A stretch of DNA of 64,000 nucleotides from Streptosporangium roseum DSM 43021 (GTDB lineage: Bacteria > Actinomycetota > Actinomycetes > Streptosporangiales > Streptosporangiaceae). Positions 15,355-24,359 of this stretch are shown in pieces. The notes under the pieces are model-generated. The model did no database searches, was not told where the DNA came from, and saw nothing but the letters and a program-made list of their open reading frames with translations. The first letter of the stretch is position 1. The number at the start of each line of letters is the position of its first letter. The stretch covers positions 3,968,001-4,032,000 of the forward strand of contig NC_013595.1 in assembly GCF_000024865.1 (NCBI RefSeq). The letters run 5' to 3'. The translations under genes and the position numbers were made by a program.

Positions 15355-18325
15355 GTGAGGACGCGTTCGGGAGACCCCGCCATCCTGTGCGACATCGTGA
15401 CCGCCGAGCTCGGGCGCGCGGGCGCGCAGGAGTGGTCGACCGCCGACGACGGACTCTGGTGCAAGGTCGCGCCGGACACGTACGCGATCCCCGACCAGGG
15501 GTGGAAGCTGCACGTCTCCGCGACGATGCTCTCCGCCCCCGTGGTGCTCTCCCGCGTCTCGCGGGTGCTGGCCGGAGCCGGGTGCGCCTTCAAGTTCCCC
15601 GCCCGGCTGGACGACTACTGGAGATTCCTCGAACCGCACTGCAGCCGCGCGCAGGCCGGGAAGTTCATCACCGCCTACCCGCGCGACGACGCGGAGCCGG
15701 TCCGCCTGGCCGCCCTGCTGGACGAGGCCACCCGGGGCCTTCCCGGACCCGTGATCCTCTCCGACCGCCCCTACCGGGCAGGCGGGATCGTGCATTACCG
15801 CTACGGCGCCTTCCGCGGGCACAGGACGCTCGGCAACGACGGGTTCTACGAGATCCGGCTGCGCTCGCCGGAGGGCCGCCTCGTCCTCGACGCGCGGGAG
15901 CCGCGGTTCTCCCCGCCGCCGTTCGCGATCTGCCCGTTCGAGGCTCCGGCGGCGGGCCGGCGCCCCGGAGCGGCCGCGGTCATGCTGAACGGCCGGTTCG
16001 TCGTCCGCGAAGCCGTACGGCACGCGAACCGGGGCGGGGTGTATCTCGCCGAGGACACCAGGACGGGGCGCGAGGTGGTCGTCAAGGAGGGCCGTCCGCA
16101 CGCGTGCGCCGATCTGAGCGGCAGGGACGCGCGGGACCGGGTGGCGGCGGAGCGCTCCCGCCTTGAGGATCTCGCGGAGACCGGGGCGGTGCCCGCCGTG
16201 GTGGACTTCTTCGAGCAGGGCGGGCACGTCTTCCTCGTCGAGGAGCACGTGCCGGGGATCACGCTGCAACGCTGGTCGGACGGGAACGCCGGTCCGCTGG
16301 GCGAGAACGGCTTCGGCAACGGGGCGGCGGAGGTCCTGCCCGTCCTCGGCCGGCTGGTCGGGCTGCTGAAGGCGGTGCACGGCCGGGGTCACGTGTTCGG
16401 AGACCTGTCGCCGAACAACGTGATGCTGCTCCCCGGCGGCGAGCTCCGGCTCATCGACCTGGAGCACGCGGCCGTGCCGGGCGCCACCGTCATGGTGGGC
16501 GGGACCCCGGGCTACCTGGCGCCGGAGCTGGTGGAGCACGTCGGGGAGCCCCGGCCCGCACCGGACGGCGGCGCCGACCTCTACAGCCTCGGCGCGATGA
16601 CCTACTTCCTCGCGGTCGGCGCCCACCTGGATCCGCCGGGCCCCCACCTGGATCCGCCGGGCTCCGAGCTGGATCCGCCGGGCCCCTACCTGGACCCGTC
16701 GGGCTCCGAGCTGGACCCGCCGGGCCTCGATCGGGTCGCGACCGGTCTCGATCGGGTCGCGGCGGTGGCCGCGGCCAACCCCACGCTGGCCCTGCTGCGG
16801 CCACTGGCGGAGGGCCTGCTGGCGGCGGAGCCGGAGCGCCGCTGGCCGCTGGAGCGGTGCGAGCGCTTCCTCGCCGGACTCACCCGCCGCCGGAGCGCCG
16901 CCGGGCTCGCCCCCGGTCAGGCCGTCTCCGGGCTCGCCTCCGGGCAGGGCGCCGCGGAACCCACCCGGCGGAGTGCTGCCGGGCCCACGCCCGAGCCGGG
17001 CGCCGGCGGGTCCGGGGCCGGGCGGTCCGGCGGCGGCCCGGCCCGGCCGCTCCACCGGATCGATCGGCTGATCGACGACGGGATCGCGTACCTGGTGGAA
17101 GGCGGCGGCCCCGGGCGACGGCAGCCTGGCGGCGTGGTCCGACGTTCCCGGCGGGCCCGAGGCGGATCCGTGCTCGGTGCACGCCGGCGCGGCGGGCGTC
17201 CTCGGGGTCCTGACGCTGGCCATGCCCGCCCCGGAGGCGGCCGCCGCGGTCGCCGCGCTCTCCCGCCGGCTGCGGCTGCGGCTGGCGGAGGAGGACGCCT
17301 GGCGGCCCGGCCTCCACTTCGGCCGCTCCGGAGCGGTGTGGGCGCTGTACGACGCGGCGGCGGCCCTGGACGACGCCGGGCTGGCCCGGTACGCGGTGCG
17401 GGCGGCGAGCCTGCTGCCGACGGATCACCCCAGCCCGGACGTGACACACGGGCTGGCCGGATGCGGCATGGCGGTCCTGCGCGTCGCGCTGCGGTCGGGC
17501 GATCCGGCGCTGCGGCAACGCGCCGCCACGACGTTCCAGAACCTGCACGACGCGCGGTCGTACCTGGACGGCCACCCGCAGTGGCCGACACCGCGGACGT
17601 TCGACTCCGGCCTCGCCGGAGCCAACCACTTCGGCTTCGCGCACGGCATCGCCGGGATCGGGACCGCGCTGCTCCACGCGGGCCGGGCCCTCGACCGGCC
17701 GGACTGGACGGCGACCGTGCACGAGGTCGCCCGCGCCCTCTACGAGCACGCGGACGTCGACGGGGACACCGCCTGGTGGCCGACCCTCCGCGGCGACCCG
17801 GGGACGGTGCGTCCCCGCAGGCCGTACTGGTGCAGCGGATCCTCCGGGATCGGCTCCTTCCTGGTGAGGTACTGGCACGCCACCGGCGACCCGAAGGCGC
17901 TGGACCTCGCGCGCGGGGCGGCGGCGGCCGTGCACCGCACCCGGTGGCAGTCGGGGCCGGTGCCGTGCCACGGGCTCCCAGGCGACGGGGAGTTCCTGCT
18001 CGACATGGCCGACCTCACCGGTGACGACCGCTACCACCGGTGGGCCCGGGACCTGGCCGCCTGCCTGGAGATCAGGGCGGTCGGCCGTTCCGGCCGGCTG
18101 CTCGTGCCCGACGCCCAGGCGGGCTTCTCACCCACCTTCCTCGGAGGTACGGCGGGCGTCGTCGCCTTCCTCCTCCGGCTGCGTCACGGGCATCCCCGAC
18201 TGTGGATGCCCGACGACGCCCCCAGGCTCGCCGTCCGCGACGGGACGGCGATGAAAGAAGAGCGGGCCGTATCAGAGGCGGCCCCGCCGACCACAGGAGG
18301 TAAAGACCATGTCCTTCGACGTTGA
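15355..18325 (+). pseudogene. lanL: Class IV-type lanthionine synthetase (LanL), frameshifted between kinase and cyclase domains
   Basis: Read from GTG 15355, frame 1 encodes an N-terminal lyase-like domain (to about residue 215) and a kinase domain with VVVKEG, GHVFGDLSPNNVMLL and RLIDLEHA. The LanC-type cyclase domain continues in frame 2 from about 17102 to the TGA at 18323-18325; one extra base near the C run at 17109-17112 explains the shift. Together they would make about 989 residues. The cyclase keeps HGIAGIG, the zinc ligand Cys in YWCSG and the Cys-His pair in PCHG, which points to class IV (LanL) rather than zinc-less class III (LanKC). The enzyme would dehydrate Ser/Thr and form thioether rings. 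Either the gene is dead, the sequence has an error, or a programmed shift exists. AGGGAG precedes the start. Confidence 0.82.
16621..16725 (+). repeat. 21-bp tandem repeat within lanL (LDPPG repeats)
   Basis: Five 21-bp units encode the heptad pattern (H/E/Y)LDPPGP/S, read as HLDPPGP, HLDPPGS, ELDPPGP, YLDPSGS, ELDPPG, followed by two copies of LDRVA. They sit in the kinase C-lobe after YSLGAMTYFLAVG, where relatives have a short loop, so this is an in-frame expansion. Confidence 0.8.
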
Positions 18326-18419
18326 GGACCTGCAGGCGCTCCAGGAGCTGGAGCCGGGCACCAACGAGGCGCTCCGGCTGACCCACTGCTTCAAGCACGC
18401 CGGTTGCACCGACGGCTGA
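18309..18419 (+). CDS. lanA: Lanthipeptide precursor peptide (LanA candidate), 36 residues
   Basis: A 36-codon gene too short for standard gene finders. It starts ATG 18309 after a full AGGAGG, overlapping the last 17 bases of the synthetase gene in another frame. The leader part is acidic and helical (DVEDLQALQELEP), the pattern of class III/IV lanthipeptide leaders recognised by their synthetases. The C-terminal part THCFKHAGCTDG has two Cys (27, 33) and a Thr (25) placed to give a thioether ring after dehydration; Thr34 follows the last Cys. Position directly between synthetase and exporter genes supports the call. With one dehydratable residue N-terminal to the cysteines, only one ring is expected and one Cys would stay free or form another bond. 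Confidence 0.72.
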   Translation: MSFDVEDLQALQELEPGTNEALRLTHCFKHAGCTDG

Positions 18420-18442
18420 CGTGACAGGCGACTGATGTGAAG

Positions 18443-18474
18443 GCCCCGCCCTCCCGCTCCCGGGAGGGCGGGGC
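18443..18474 (+). terminator. 14-bp perfect hairpin just after lanA
   Basis: GCCCCGCCCTCCCG (18443-18456) and its exact complement (18461-18474) are separated by four bases, 23 bp after the lanA stop. Placed between precursor and exporter genes, it is suited to let lanA mRNA accumulate over lanT mRNA by partial termination or 3'-end protection. Confidence 0.75.
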
Positions 18475-18537
18475 TCTGCCCGATCACCGACATTCGATCA
18501 CCCGACGCTCGATCATCAGACAAGGACAGGTACGGCC

Positions 18538-20304
18538 GTGCGCGATCGTCCCGCCTCCGTCCCGGAGACCCCTCCCGCCCCAGGGACCTGGCGCAGGGTC
18601 GTGCGGCTGTTCATGCCGTACCGGGGCGCCGTCTGCGTTCTCGTCGTGCTCATCGCCGTCTACTCCGCCCTGAACGCCGCCGTCCCGCTGCTGACGCGGG
18701 TGGTCTTCGACCGGGCGCTCTTCGGGCCTGGCGGCCCCGACCTGCCGCTGCTCGCCCTGATCGCCGGGCTGGCCGCGGCGATCGCCTGCGCGGTGGGCGC
18801 CGTGGACCTGGGGCAGACGTGGCTGTCGGCCCGCGTCGCGCAGCGGGTGGTCCACGGGCTGCGCGCGGAGATGTTCGGCCGCCTGCAGCGCATGCCGCTC
18901 GCCTTCTTCGCCGCGGAGCGGGGCGGCGAGATCCAGTCGCGGCTGGCCGGCGACACCACGCAGATCGAGTACGCGGTCAAGGACACCCTGCCCGGCGCGC
19001 TCTCCGGCCTCATCGGATTCGTGGTCGCGGCCGGCGCGATGGTGACCCTGTCGCCGGTGCTCGCGGGCGTCGCCCTGATCCTCGCGCCGCTCGTCCTGCT
19101 GGTGGCCTCCCGGTCGGGGCGGGCGCTCTCGACCCTGTCGGCCGACGGCCAGCGCACCCGGGCGGAGCTCTCCTCCATCATCGCCGAACGCCTGTCGCTG
19201 GGGGGCGTCACCATGGCCCGGGTGCACGGCAGGCGTCAGGAGGAGGCCGCCGGGTTCACCGCGGAGAGCGAGCGGCTGGCACGGCTGGGGGTCCGTTCCG
19301 GCGTGGTGGCCCAGCTGGTGCTGAGCGTGGGCCACGTCTTCTTCGTGCTGACCCCCTACCTGGTGTTCGTGGCGGCGGGGCTGACCGGCGGGATCACTCC
19401 GGGCACCCTCGTCGCCTTCACCGTGCTGCAGGCGAGGCTCTACCAGCCCCTGTGGCAGATCCTGCACATCTCCACCGAGTTCCGCTCCGCCCAGGGGGCG
19501 TTCGAGAGGGTCTTCGGCTACCTCGACCTCCAGCCGGAGCCGGAGCCGCGGCAGAGCCCCGCCCCGGGACCCGGCGCGCTCGCCGCCCGCGGGGCCGGCT
19601 TCCGCTACCCGGGGACGGGTGAGGAGGACCGCCCGGCGCTGTACGGCGTGAGCCTCGACATCCCGGCCGCCTCCACCACGCTGGTCGTGGGCCCGAGCGG
19701 CTCGGGCAAGACGACGCTCGGCCACCTGCTCGCCGGGCTGCACCCGCCCACCGAGGGAGCGGTCGTGATCGACGGGACGGAGTTCGGGGCGCCGCTGCCC
19801 GGACGGATCTGCATCGCCACGCAGGACCCCTTCCTCTTCCAGGGATCGGTCGCCGACAACCTCAGATACGCCGCGCCCGGCGCCACGATGGACGATCTCG
19901 TGCGGGCCTGCCGGATCACCCGGATCCACGAGCGGATCGCGGCGCTCCCGGACGGCTACGACTCGCCGGCGGGTGAGCGGGGGGCGCTGTTCTCCGGCGG
20001 CGAGCGGCAGCGCATCGCCCTGGCCCGCGCGCTCCTGGCCGACGCGTCCGTGCTCGTGCTCGACGAGGCGACCTCCGCGCTCGACCCGCTGACCGAGCTG
20101 AAGGTCGTCGAGGCGATCCTGGCGGAACGGGCCGGACGGACGACCGTGATGATCACCCACAGGTTCGGCGTGCTCGACTCCTTCGACACCGTCGTGGCGC
20201 TGGAGGAGGGGCGGGTGGTGGAGCACGGCTCGCGCCTCGACCTGCTCGGCGACCGGCACGGGCTGTACGCCCGGATGGTCCGCGCGCAGACCGGCGCGGC
20301 GTAG
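18538..20304 (+). CDS. lanT: ABC transporter, fused permease and ATPase (lanthipeptide exporter candidate)
   Basis: The 588-residue half-transporter has an N-terminal six-helix exporter domain (about residues 20-320) and a C-terminal ATPase. The ATPase has Walker A GPSGSGKTT, Q-loop TQDPF, signature FSGGERQRI, Walker B VLVLDEAT and the switch His in ITHRF. There is no N-terminal C39 peptidase domain, so it would export but not cleave the leader, as for class III/IV systems in actinomycetes. It lies 118 bp after lanA in the same direction, behind the hairpin. Start GTG 18538. Related half-transporters also export other compounds; the assignment rests on context. Confidence 0.88.
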   Translation: MRDRPASVPETPPAPGTWRRVVRLFMPYRGAVCVLVVLIAVYSALNAAVPLLTRVVFDRALFGPGGPDLPLLALIAGLAAAIACAVGAVDLGQTWLSARVAQRVVHGLRAEMFGRLQRMPLAFFAAERGGEIQSRLAGDTTQIEYAVKDTLPGALSGLIGFVVAAGAMVTLSPVLAGVALILAPLVLLVASRSGRALSTLSADGQRTRAELSSIIAERLSLGGVTMARVHGRRQEEAAGFTAESERLARLGVRSGVVAQLVLSVGHVFFVLTPYLVFVAAGLTGGITPGTLVAFTVLQARLYQPLWQILHISTEFRSAQGAFERVFGYLDLQPEPEPRQSPAPGPGALAARGAGFRYPGTGEEDRPALYGVSLDIPAASTTLVVGPSGSGKTTLGHLLAGLHPPTEGAVVIDGTEFGAPLPGRICIATQDPFLFQGSVADNLRYAAPGATMDDLVRACRITRIHERIAALPDGYDSPAGERGALFSGGERQRIALARALLADASVLVLDEATSALDPLTELKVVEAILAERAGRTTVMITHRFGVLDSFDTVVALEEGRVVEHGSRLDLLGDRHGLYARMVRAQTGAA

Positions 20305-20317
20305 CCCGGGTCCGCGC

Positions 20318-21103
20318 TCATGGAGGCGTGGCGGGCCCCCCGGGAACGGTGAGGGCCGGCGTGCGGCTCACGGGCCACCCCTCGGCGGAGGCGAGTGCCG
20401 CGTACCGGGCGGCGTCGCGCACCGCGGCGCCGCCCGGATCGTTGTTGAAGTACACGTGGACGTCGCAGCGTCCGTCCCAGGCCTCGCCCAGCCGGCGTAG
20501 CCAGGAACGGAGCGCGCCGTCGCCGTACGCGGGCCAGGGAGTGGCGCGGCCCTCGTGGAAGCGGAGGTAACCCCAGTCGGCGGTCCGCCACAGGGGCGTC
20601 TGCGGGCGGCCGAGCCGGTCGGCCCAGCACAGGGCCGCGCCGTGCGCCGACAGCACCTCGCGCACGGGATCACTCCACCAGGAGGCGTGCCGCGGCTCGA
20701 CGGCGACACGCACGTCGGCGGGGAAACAGCGCAGGCACGCGCCGAGCCGTCCGGGGTCGGCCGTCAGCGTCGGCGGGAGCTGCAGGAGGATCGGCCCGAG
20801 CTTGCTCCCCAGCCCGCCGGCCGCCGCCAGCAGGCGCTCGACGGGCTCCTCGGGGTCCTTCAGCCGTTTGACGTGGGTGAGGAAGCGGCTCGCCTTGACC
20901 GCCATGACGAAGGTGTCCGGGGTGCGGTCCCTCCAGTCCTCGAACGTCCGGCGGGCCGGCAGCCGGTAGAAGGTGTTGTTGTTCTCGACCGTCTCGAAGC
21001 TCTCGCCGTACCGCTCCAGCCACAGCCGCCGGGCCAGGGCAGGGGGGTACAGCACCCCGCGCCAGTCGGCGTACTGCCAGCCGGACGTCCCCACCCGCAT
21101 CAT
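20318..21103 (-). CDS. DUF72 family protein (YecE-like)
   Basis: The 261-residue protein starts MMRVGTSGWQYADWRGVLYP and continues with FETVENNNTFYRLP, FVMAVKASRFLTHVKRL and a VHVYFNNDPGGAAVRDA end, the complete DUF72 signature. The family adopts a TIM barrel; its biochemical role is not established. ATG 21101-21103 is used, the first start giving the family N-terminus. The gene is convergent with the exporter gene, 13 bp apart, and is not part of the lanthipeptide operon. Confidence 0.9.
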   Translation of the reverse strand: MMRVGTSGWQYADWRGVLYPPALARRLWLERYGESFETVENNNTFYRLPARRTFEDWRDRTPDTFVMAVKASRFLTHVKRLKDPEEPVERLLAAAGGLGSKLGPILLQLPPTLTADPGRLGACLRCFPADVRVAVEPRHASWWSDPVREVLSAHGAALCWADRLGRPQTPLWRTADWGYLRFHEGRATPWPAYGDGALRSWLRRLGEAWDGRCDVHVYFNNDPGGAAVRDAARYAALASAEGWPVSRTPALTVPGGPATPP

Positions 21104-21271
21104 GACGGTCCCGCCCCGTCGAACCCCGCCTTCTCCATGGGGCGGGATCTGCCCGCCGCCGCGGCCTTCGACACCACCCGCGGCCACGCGGCGGGGGTGG
21201 TGCCTCCTTCCGCGAGGAGGCGGTCGATCGGAGATGCCGGGCGCGGACCTCTGGCTTCAGCCATGGGGGTA

Positions 21272-22159
21272 ACTGATCGTTTCAGAATGAAGTTCTGAGG
21301 CGCCGGAGGCAGATAATGCTGCAGGCCAGTTCGAGCAGGCCCTGATGGAGGTCGGCCCGGCGCTCGTAGCGGATGCGTAGTCGTTTGAACTGGAGGAGCC
21401 AGGCGAACGCGCGTTCAACCACCCAGCGCACCTTGCCAAGCCCGGATCCATGGGCGGTTCCGCGTCGGGCGATCACGGGCTTGATGCCGCGCTTCCACAG
21501 CAGGCGGCGGTATTTGTCGAAGTCGTAGCCCCGGTCGGCGTACAGGCGCCGGGGCTTACGACGGGGGCGCCCCCGCAGGCCCCGGATCGGTGGGACGGCG
21601 TCCAGCAGCGGCAGCAGCTGGGTGACGTCGTGGCGATTGCCGCCGGTGAGAGTGACGGCCGGCGGGGTTCCGTGCCGATCGACGATCACATGGTGCTTGG
21701 AACCGGGCCGGGCCCGGTCGACGGGCGAAGGGCCGACATGATCCCCCCTTTGAGGGCCCGGACATGTGAGCCGTCGACAGCGCAGTCATCCAGGTCCAGA
21801 AGGTCGGTCTGCCGTAGCTCGGCCAGCATAGCGGCGTGCAGGCGGGGTCAGACGCCAGCCTCGGTCCAGTCCCGCAGCCGGCGCCAGGCCGTGACTCCGG
21901 AGCAGCCCACGGTCTCCGCGGGCACATCGCGCCAGGCAACACCGGTCCGCAGCACGTACATCACGCCAGTGAGCGCCGCCCGGTCCGGAATACGCAGACG
22001 TCCCGGGTGGCGACGACGGCGCTCGGGAACGGGTGGCAGCAGCGGAGCCACGCGCTCCCACAGGTCGTCCGGAACAAGATCAGCACTCACCCACACAGCC
22101 TCCCGATCAACATTGCCAGGTACAAGAGCGCGGGCTCAACTCGCTCTGAAACGATCAGT
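21272..22159 (-). mobile_element. IS5-family insertion sequence, 888 bp
   Basis: Terminal inverted repeats of 19 bp, ACTGATCGTTTCAGAATGA at 21272-21290 and the near-complement at 22141-22159 (17 of 19 match), enclose a two-frame transposase gene. No target duplication is evident. The right end abuts the stop codon of the neighbouring PPOX gene. A further copy of this same end lies at 22673-22701. Confidence 0.85.
21282..22096 (-). pseudogene. IS5-family transposase, broken by a stop codon and spanning a frame change
   Basis: The N-terminal frame (22096 to 21848) encodes an IS5-type helix-turn-helix part (LVPDDLWERVAPLLPP, LRTGVAWRDVP) and ends in TGA after DWTEAG. The same frame continues past that stop with LHAAMLAELRQTDLLDLDD and the catalytic AVDGSHVRALKGG. 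The C-terminal catalytic part (DRHGTPPAVTLTGGNRHD, RLYADRGYDFDKYRR, WVVERAFAWLLQFKRLR) is in another frame, joined at the A/G run 21743-21751. A frame change of this sort is a normal programmed -1 shift in several IS5 subgroups, but the TGA at 21848-21850, where a Trp codon is expected, should stop synthesis. The element is probably inactive on its own. Confidence 0.8.
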
Positions 22160-22569
22160 CAGTCGGCGAAGGTGCCGACCAGCCGCTGCGGGGTGACCCT
22201 GACGACCACCCGCACCACCTCCGGCGGCAGTTCCAGGTACTCCTCACCCGCGCCCGGCCCCTCGTACTGCTCGGCCAGTGCGACGGCCAGCTTCCGGCCC
22301 AGATCTTCGGCCACCGTCGCGGTACCGCGTACCTCCAGGTATCGCAGCGGGTTGGCCCGGTCGTAGACCGTCAGGCTGACCCGCGCGTCGCGCTCCATGT
22401 TGGTGACCTTGCGGCGGCCGGCTGCCGAAGAGATCAGCAGGTCGCCGCCGTCCCGGGCGACCCAGACCACTGAGGTCTGCGGGCTGCCGTCGGGGTTCAC
22501 GGTGGCCAGCACCGCGGGATTCGCATCGTCAAGGAGCCTGCAGGCGGCATCGTTCAACTTGATCCTCAC
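22159..22569 (-). CDS. PPOX-class (F420/FMN) split-barrel oxidoreductase
   Basis: The 136-residue protein has the split-barrel pattern of the pyridoxamine-phosphate-oxidase-like family: ANPAVLATVNPDGSPQTSVVWVARDGGDLLISSAAGRRK, then ERDARVSLTVYDRANPLRYLEVRGTA. Short actinomycete members usually bind F420 or haem/FMN and reduce small substrates. GTG 22567-22569 (VRIKLND) is the chosen start; longer in-frame readings lack a family match. The last codon ends exactly at the outer base of the IS5 element, so insertion happened at or just past the stop codon and the protein seems intact. Confidence 0.85.
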   Translation of the reverse strand: MRIKLNDAACRLLDDANPAVLATVNPDGSPQTSVVWVARDGGDLLISSAAGRRKVTNMERDARVSLTVYDRANPLRYLEVRGTATVAEDLGRKLAVALAEQYEGPGAGEEYLELPPEVVRVVVRVTPQRLVGTFAD

Positions 22570-22672
22570 GCCCGCGACCCTAGCCAGGTCGCCAGGCGGC
22601 GTCGACCGATATATCCCCTGCCGGCGCGCACGCAGGGCACCCTCGCCGACCGAGATCGCAAACCGCAAAACC

Positions 22673-22701
22673 CGGGCTCATCTCATTCTGAAACGATCGG
22701 T
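22673..22701. repeat. Extra copy of the IS5 element's right end
   Basis: A 29-bp segment matches the right end of the insertion sequence at 22131-22159 in the same orientation in 25 of 29 positions, including TCTGAAACGATC. The PPOX gene lies between the two copies. It may be a relic of a second insertion or the outer end of a larger element. Confidence 0.7.
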
Positions 22702-23087
22702 AAGTCCGGCGTGGGAAGGTGCTCCAGCGCCTGAGCGTGCCTTGACCGGAACCGGCTGCGGCAGCGCACCACGCGCTGGTAGAGTCGGTCGCGGTCGAAC
22801 ACGTGAGCGATAACCAGGCTCGCACCTTTGGCCGTCACTCACCGCCGGGAGGGCGGAGCCCGTGTCACCCGGAACGGGATCGTGGGCTGGGGCGTGGAAA
22901 CCCGTGTAAACGGGGCCGGAAGGTGAACCGCCAAGCAACAGCGTCGCGACCGTGCGCAGAGCCGCACGGTTGGGATGGCTGGAATCCCTCGGATTCATCC
23001 GTGGGGAGCGCTTCAAACTACGGGGACAGCGTGTGCTCGCCGGGACCGCCGGAGGTACGGCGGCGCGGCGGATCGGGGGAGCGGCAG
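22702..23087 (+). ncRNA. Structured-looking noncoding segment, possible group II intron remnant
   Basis: No convincing protein is encoded. From about 22860 to 22990 there are RNA-like paired segments: ACCCGTGTAAACGGGG, GGAAGGTGAACCGCC, and ACCGTGCG/CGCACGGT around 22950-22972. The strings GTGTAAACGG, GGAAGGTGAACCGCC and AAGC in this order recall the domain I region of bacterial group II introns, but no reverse transcriptase gene follows; the next gene is a DUF89 protein. The identity is tentative; a transcribed leader of that gene is the alternative. Confidence 0.3.
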
Positions 23088-24299
23088 ATGGCGGATGACG
23101 ACGTCCGGGGGCGGTCCGGAGAGCCCGCGGTGACCTCCGGCGACCCGCCGGTGATCCGGAGCGACGTTCCCGGCTCCTTCCCCTGGAGTGTCCTCCACGA
23201 CCGGCACCCCGCCCTGATCCGGAAGGTCGGTGACGCCACGCCGTACGGTCCCGACCGTCGGCGCGCGCTCGACCTGCTGCTCAGGGAGATCACCGACGGG
23301 GTGATCGGTCCTCTGGAGAGGGCCGCGCACGACCGCGAGCTCTGGGAGAGCTGGGATCGGGGCCATGTCGGGCGGCGCTGGGACGACGCGCCGTTCCTGT
23401 GGGCGGAGAGCTACTTCTACCGCAAGCTCCTGGCCGCGGTCGGATACTTCGATCCGGGGCCGTGGCGGGGCGTGGACCCGTTCGAGCCCTTCAAACAGGC
23501 CGAGCTGCTCGGCAAGGGGGTCGAGGCCGAGCTCCGCGCGCTCGACGGCGTGCCCGGCATGCCCCCCGGGGAGCAGGCGCAGACGCTGCTCCAGAGGGCG
23601 CTGTGGGGAAACCAGGCGGACCTCGGGTTCCGCCTGTCCGCCGGAGGGGCGCAGGCCGGCGGCCGGACGACGGGCCTGACGGCAGACGACAGCGACCTTC
23701 TCTGGCCGGCGGTGGACGGCCCGCGCCCCGCGCGGATCTGCTTCGTCGCCGACAACGCGGCAGGCGAGCTGCTGCCGGACCTCGCCCTGATCGATCACCT
23801 GCTGCACGCGCGGGGGGCGCGGGAGGTTCTCCTGCATGTGAAGCCCACGCCGTACTACGTCTCCGACGCCGTGCCCGCGGACGTCATCGCCTGCGTGCGG
23901 CGGCTGTCGGCCGCCGGGGGCCGGGCGGGGGAGGTGGGGGAGCGCCTGTGGGGCGCGATGGGCTCGGGGCGGCTGGCCGTACGGGCACACGTCTTCTCGT
24001 GCGCGCCCCTGCCCTACAGCGAGATGCCCGAGGACCTGCGGGAGGAGTTCGCCTCCGCCTCGTTGACGATCATGAAGGGTGATCTGAACTACCGGCGCCT
24101 CGTCGGCGACCGGATGTGGCCGCCGACCACGCCGTTCGCCTCGGCCGTCGGATACTTCCCCGGGCCGGTGGCAGCCCTGCGCACCCTGAAGTCCGACGTC
24201 GTGATGGGCCTCGGAGCCGACGTGGTCACGGAGCTGGACGCGGGCGGGCGGCCCTGGCGCACCAGCGGCACGCATGCCCTGATCCAGGTCAGGCCGTAG
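23088..24299 (+). CDS. ARMT1-like / DUF89 damage-control phosphatase family protein
   Basis: The 403-residue protein carries the DUF89 signature: ICFVADNAAGELLPDLALIDHLL (phosphate/metal site, near residue 220), LTIMKGDLNYRRLVGD (about 325) and a C-terminal THALIQVRP. Family members are metal-dependent phosphatases that remove damaged sugar or cofactor phosphates, or act on phosphopantetheine-like molecules. The ATG at 23088 follows GGGGGAG; an open extension upstream is unlike protein. The family also has members called carboxyl methyltransferases (ARMT1), so the reaction is uncertain. Confidence 0.88.
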   Translation: MADDDVRGRSGEPAVTSGDPPVIRSDVPGSFPWSVLHDRHPALIRKVGDATPYGPDRRRALDLLLREITDGVIGPLERAAHDRELWESWDRGHVGRRWDDAPFLWAESYFYRKLLAAVGYFDPGPWRGVDPFEPFKQAELLGKGVEAELRALDGVPGMPPGEQAQTLLQRALWGNQADLGFRLSAGGAQAGGRTTGLTADDSDLLWPAVDGPRPARICFVADNAAGELLPDLALIDHLLHARGAREVLLHVKPTPYYVSDAVPADVIACVRRLSAAGGRAGEVGERLWGAMGSGRLAVRAHVFSCAPLPYSEMPEDLREEFASASLTIMKGDLNYRRLVGDRMWPPTTPFASAVGYFPGPVAALRTLKSDVVMGLGADVVTELDAGGRPWRTSGTHALIQVRP

Positions 24300-24359
24300 C
24301 CGCGCGGGTGACGGCGGGCCGCCGGGCGACCGCGCCGGCGGCCGGACCCGGGGCGGAGG

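Noticed and set aside
17113..18024. Frame-1 continuation of LanL after the cyclase boundary
   Set aside because: The continuation is Arg/Gly/Pro-rich, while frame 2 over the same bases encodes the LanC domain with its zinc ligands.
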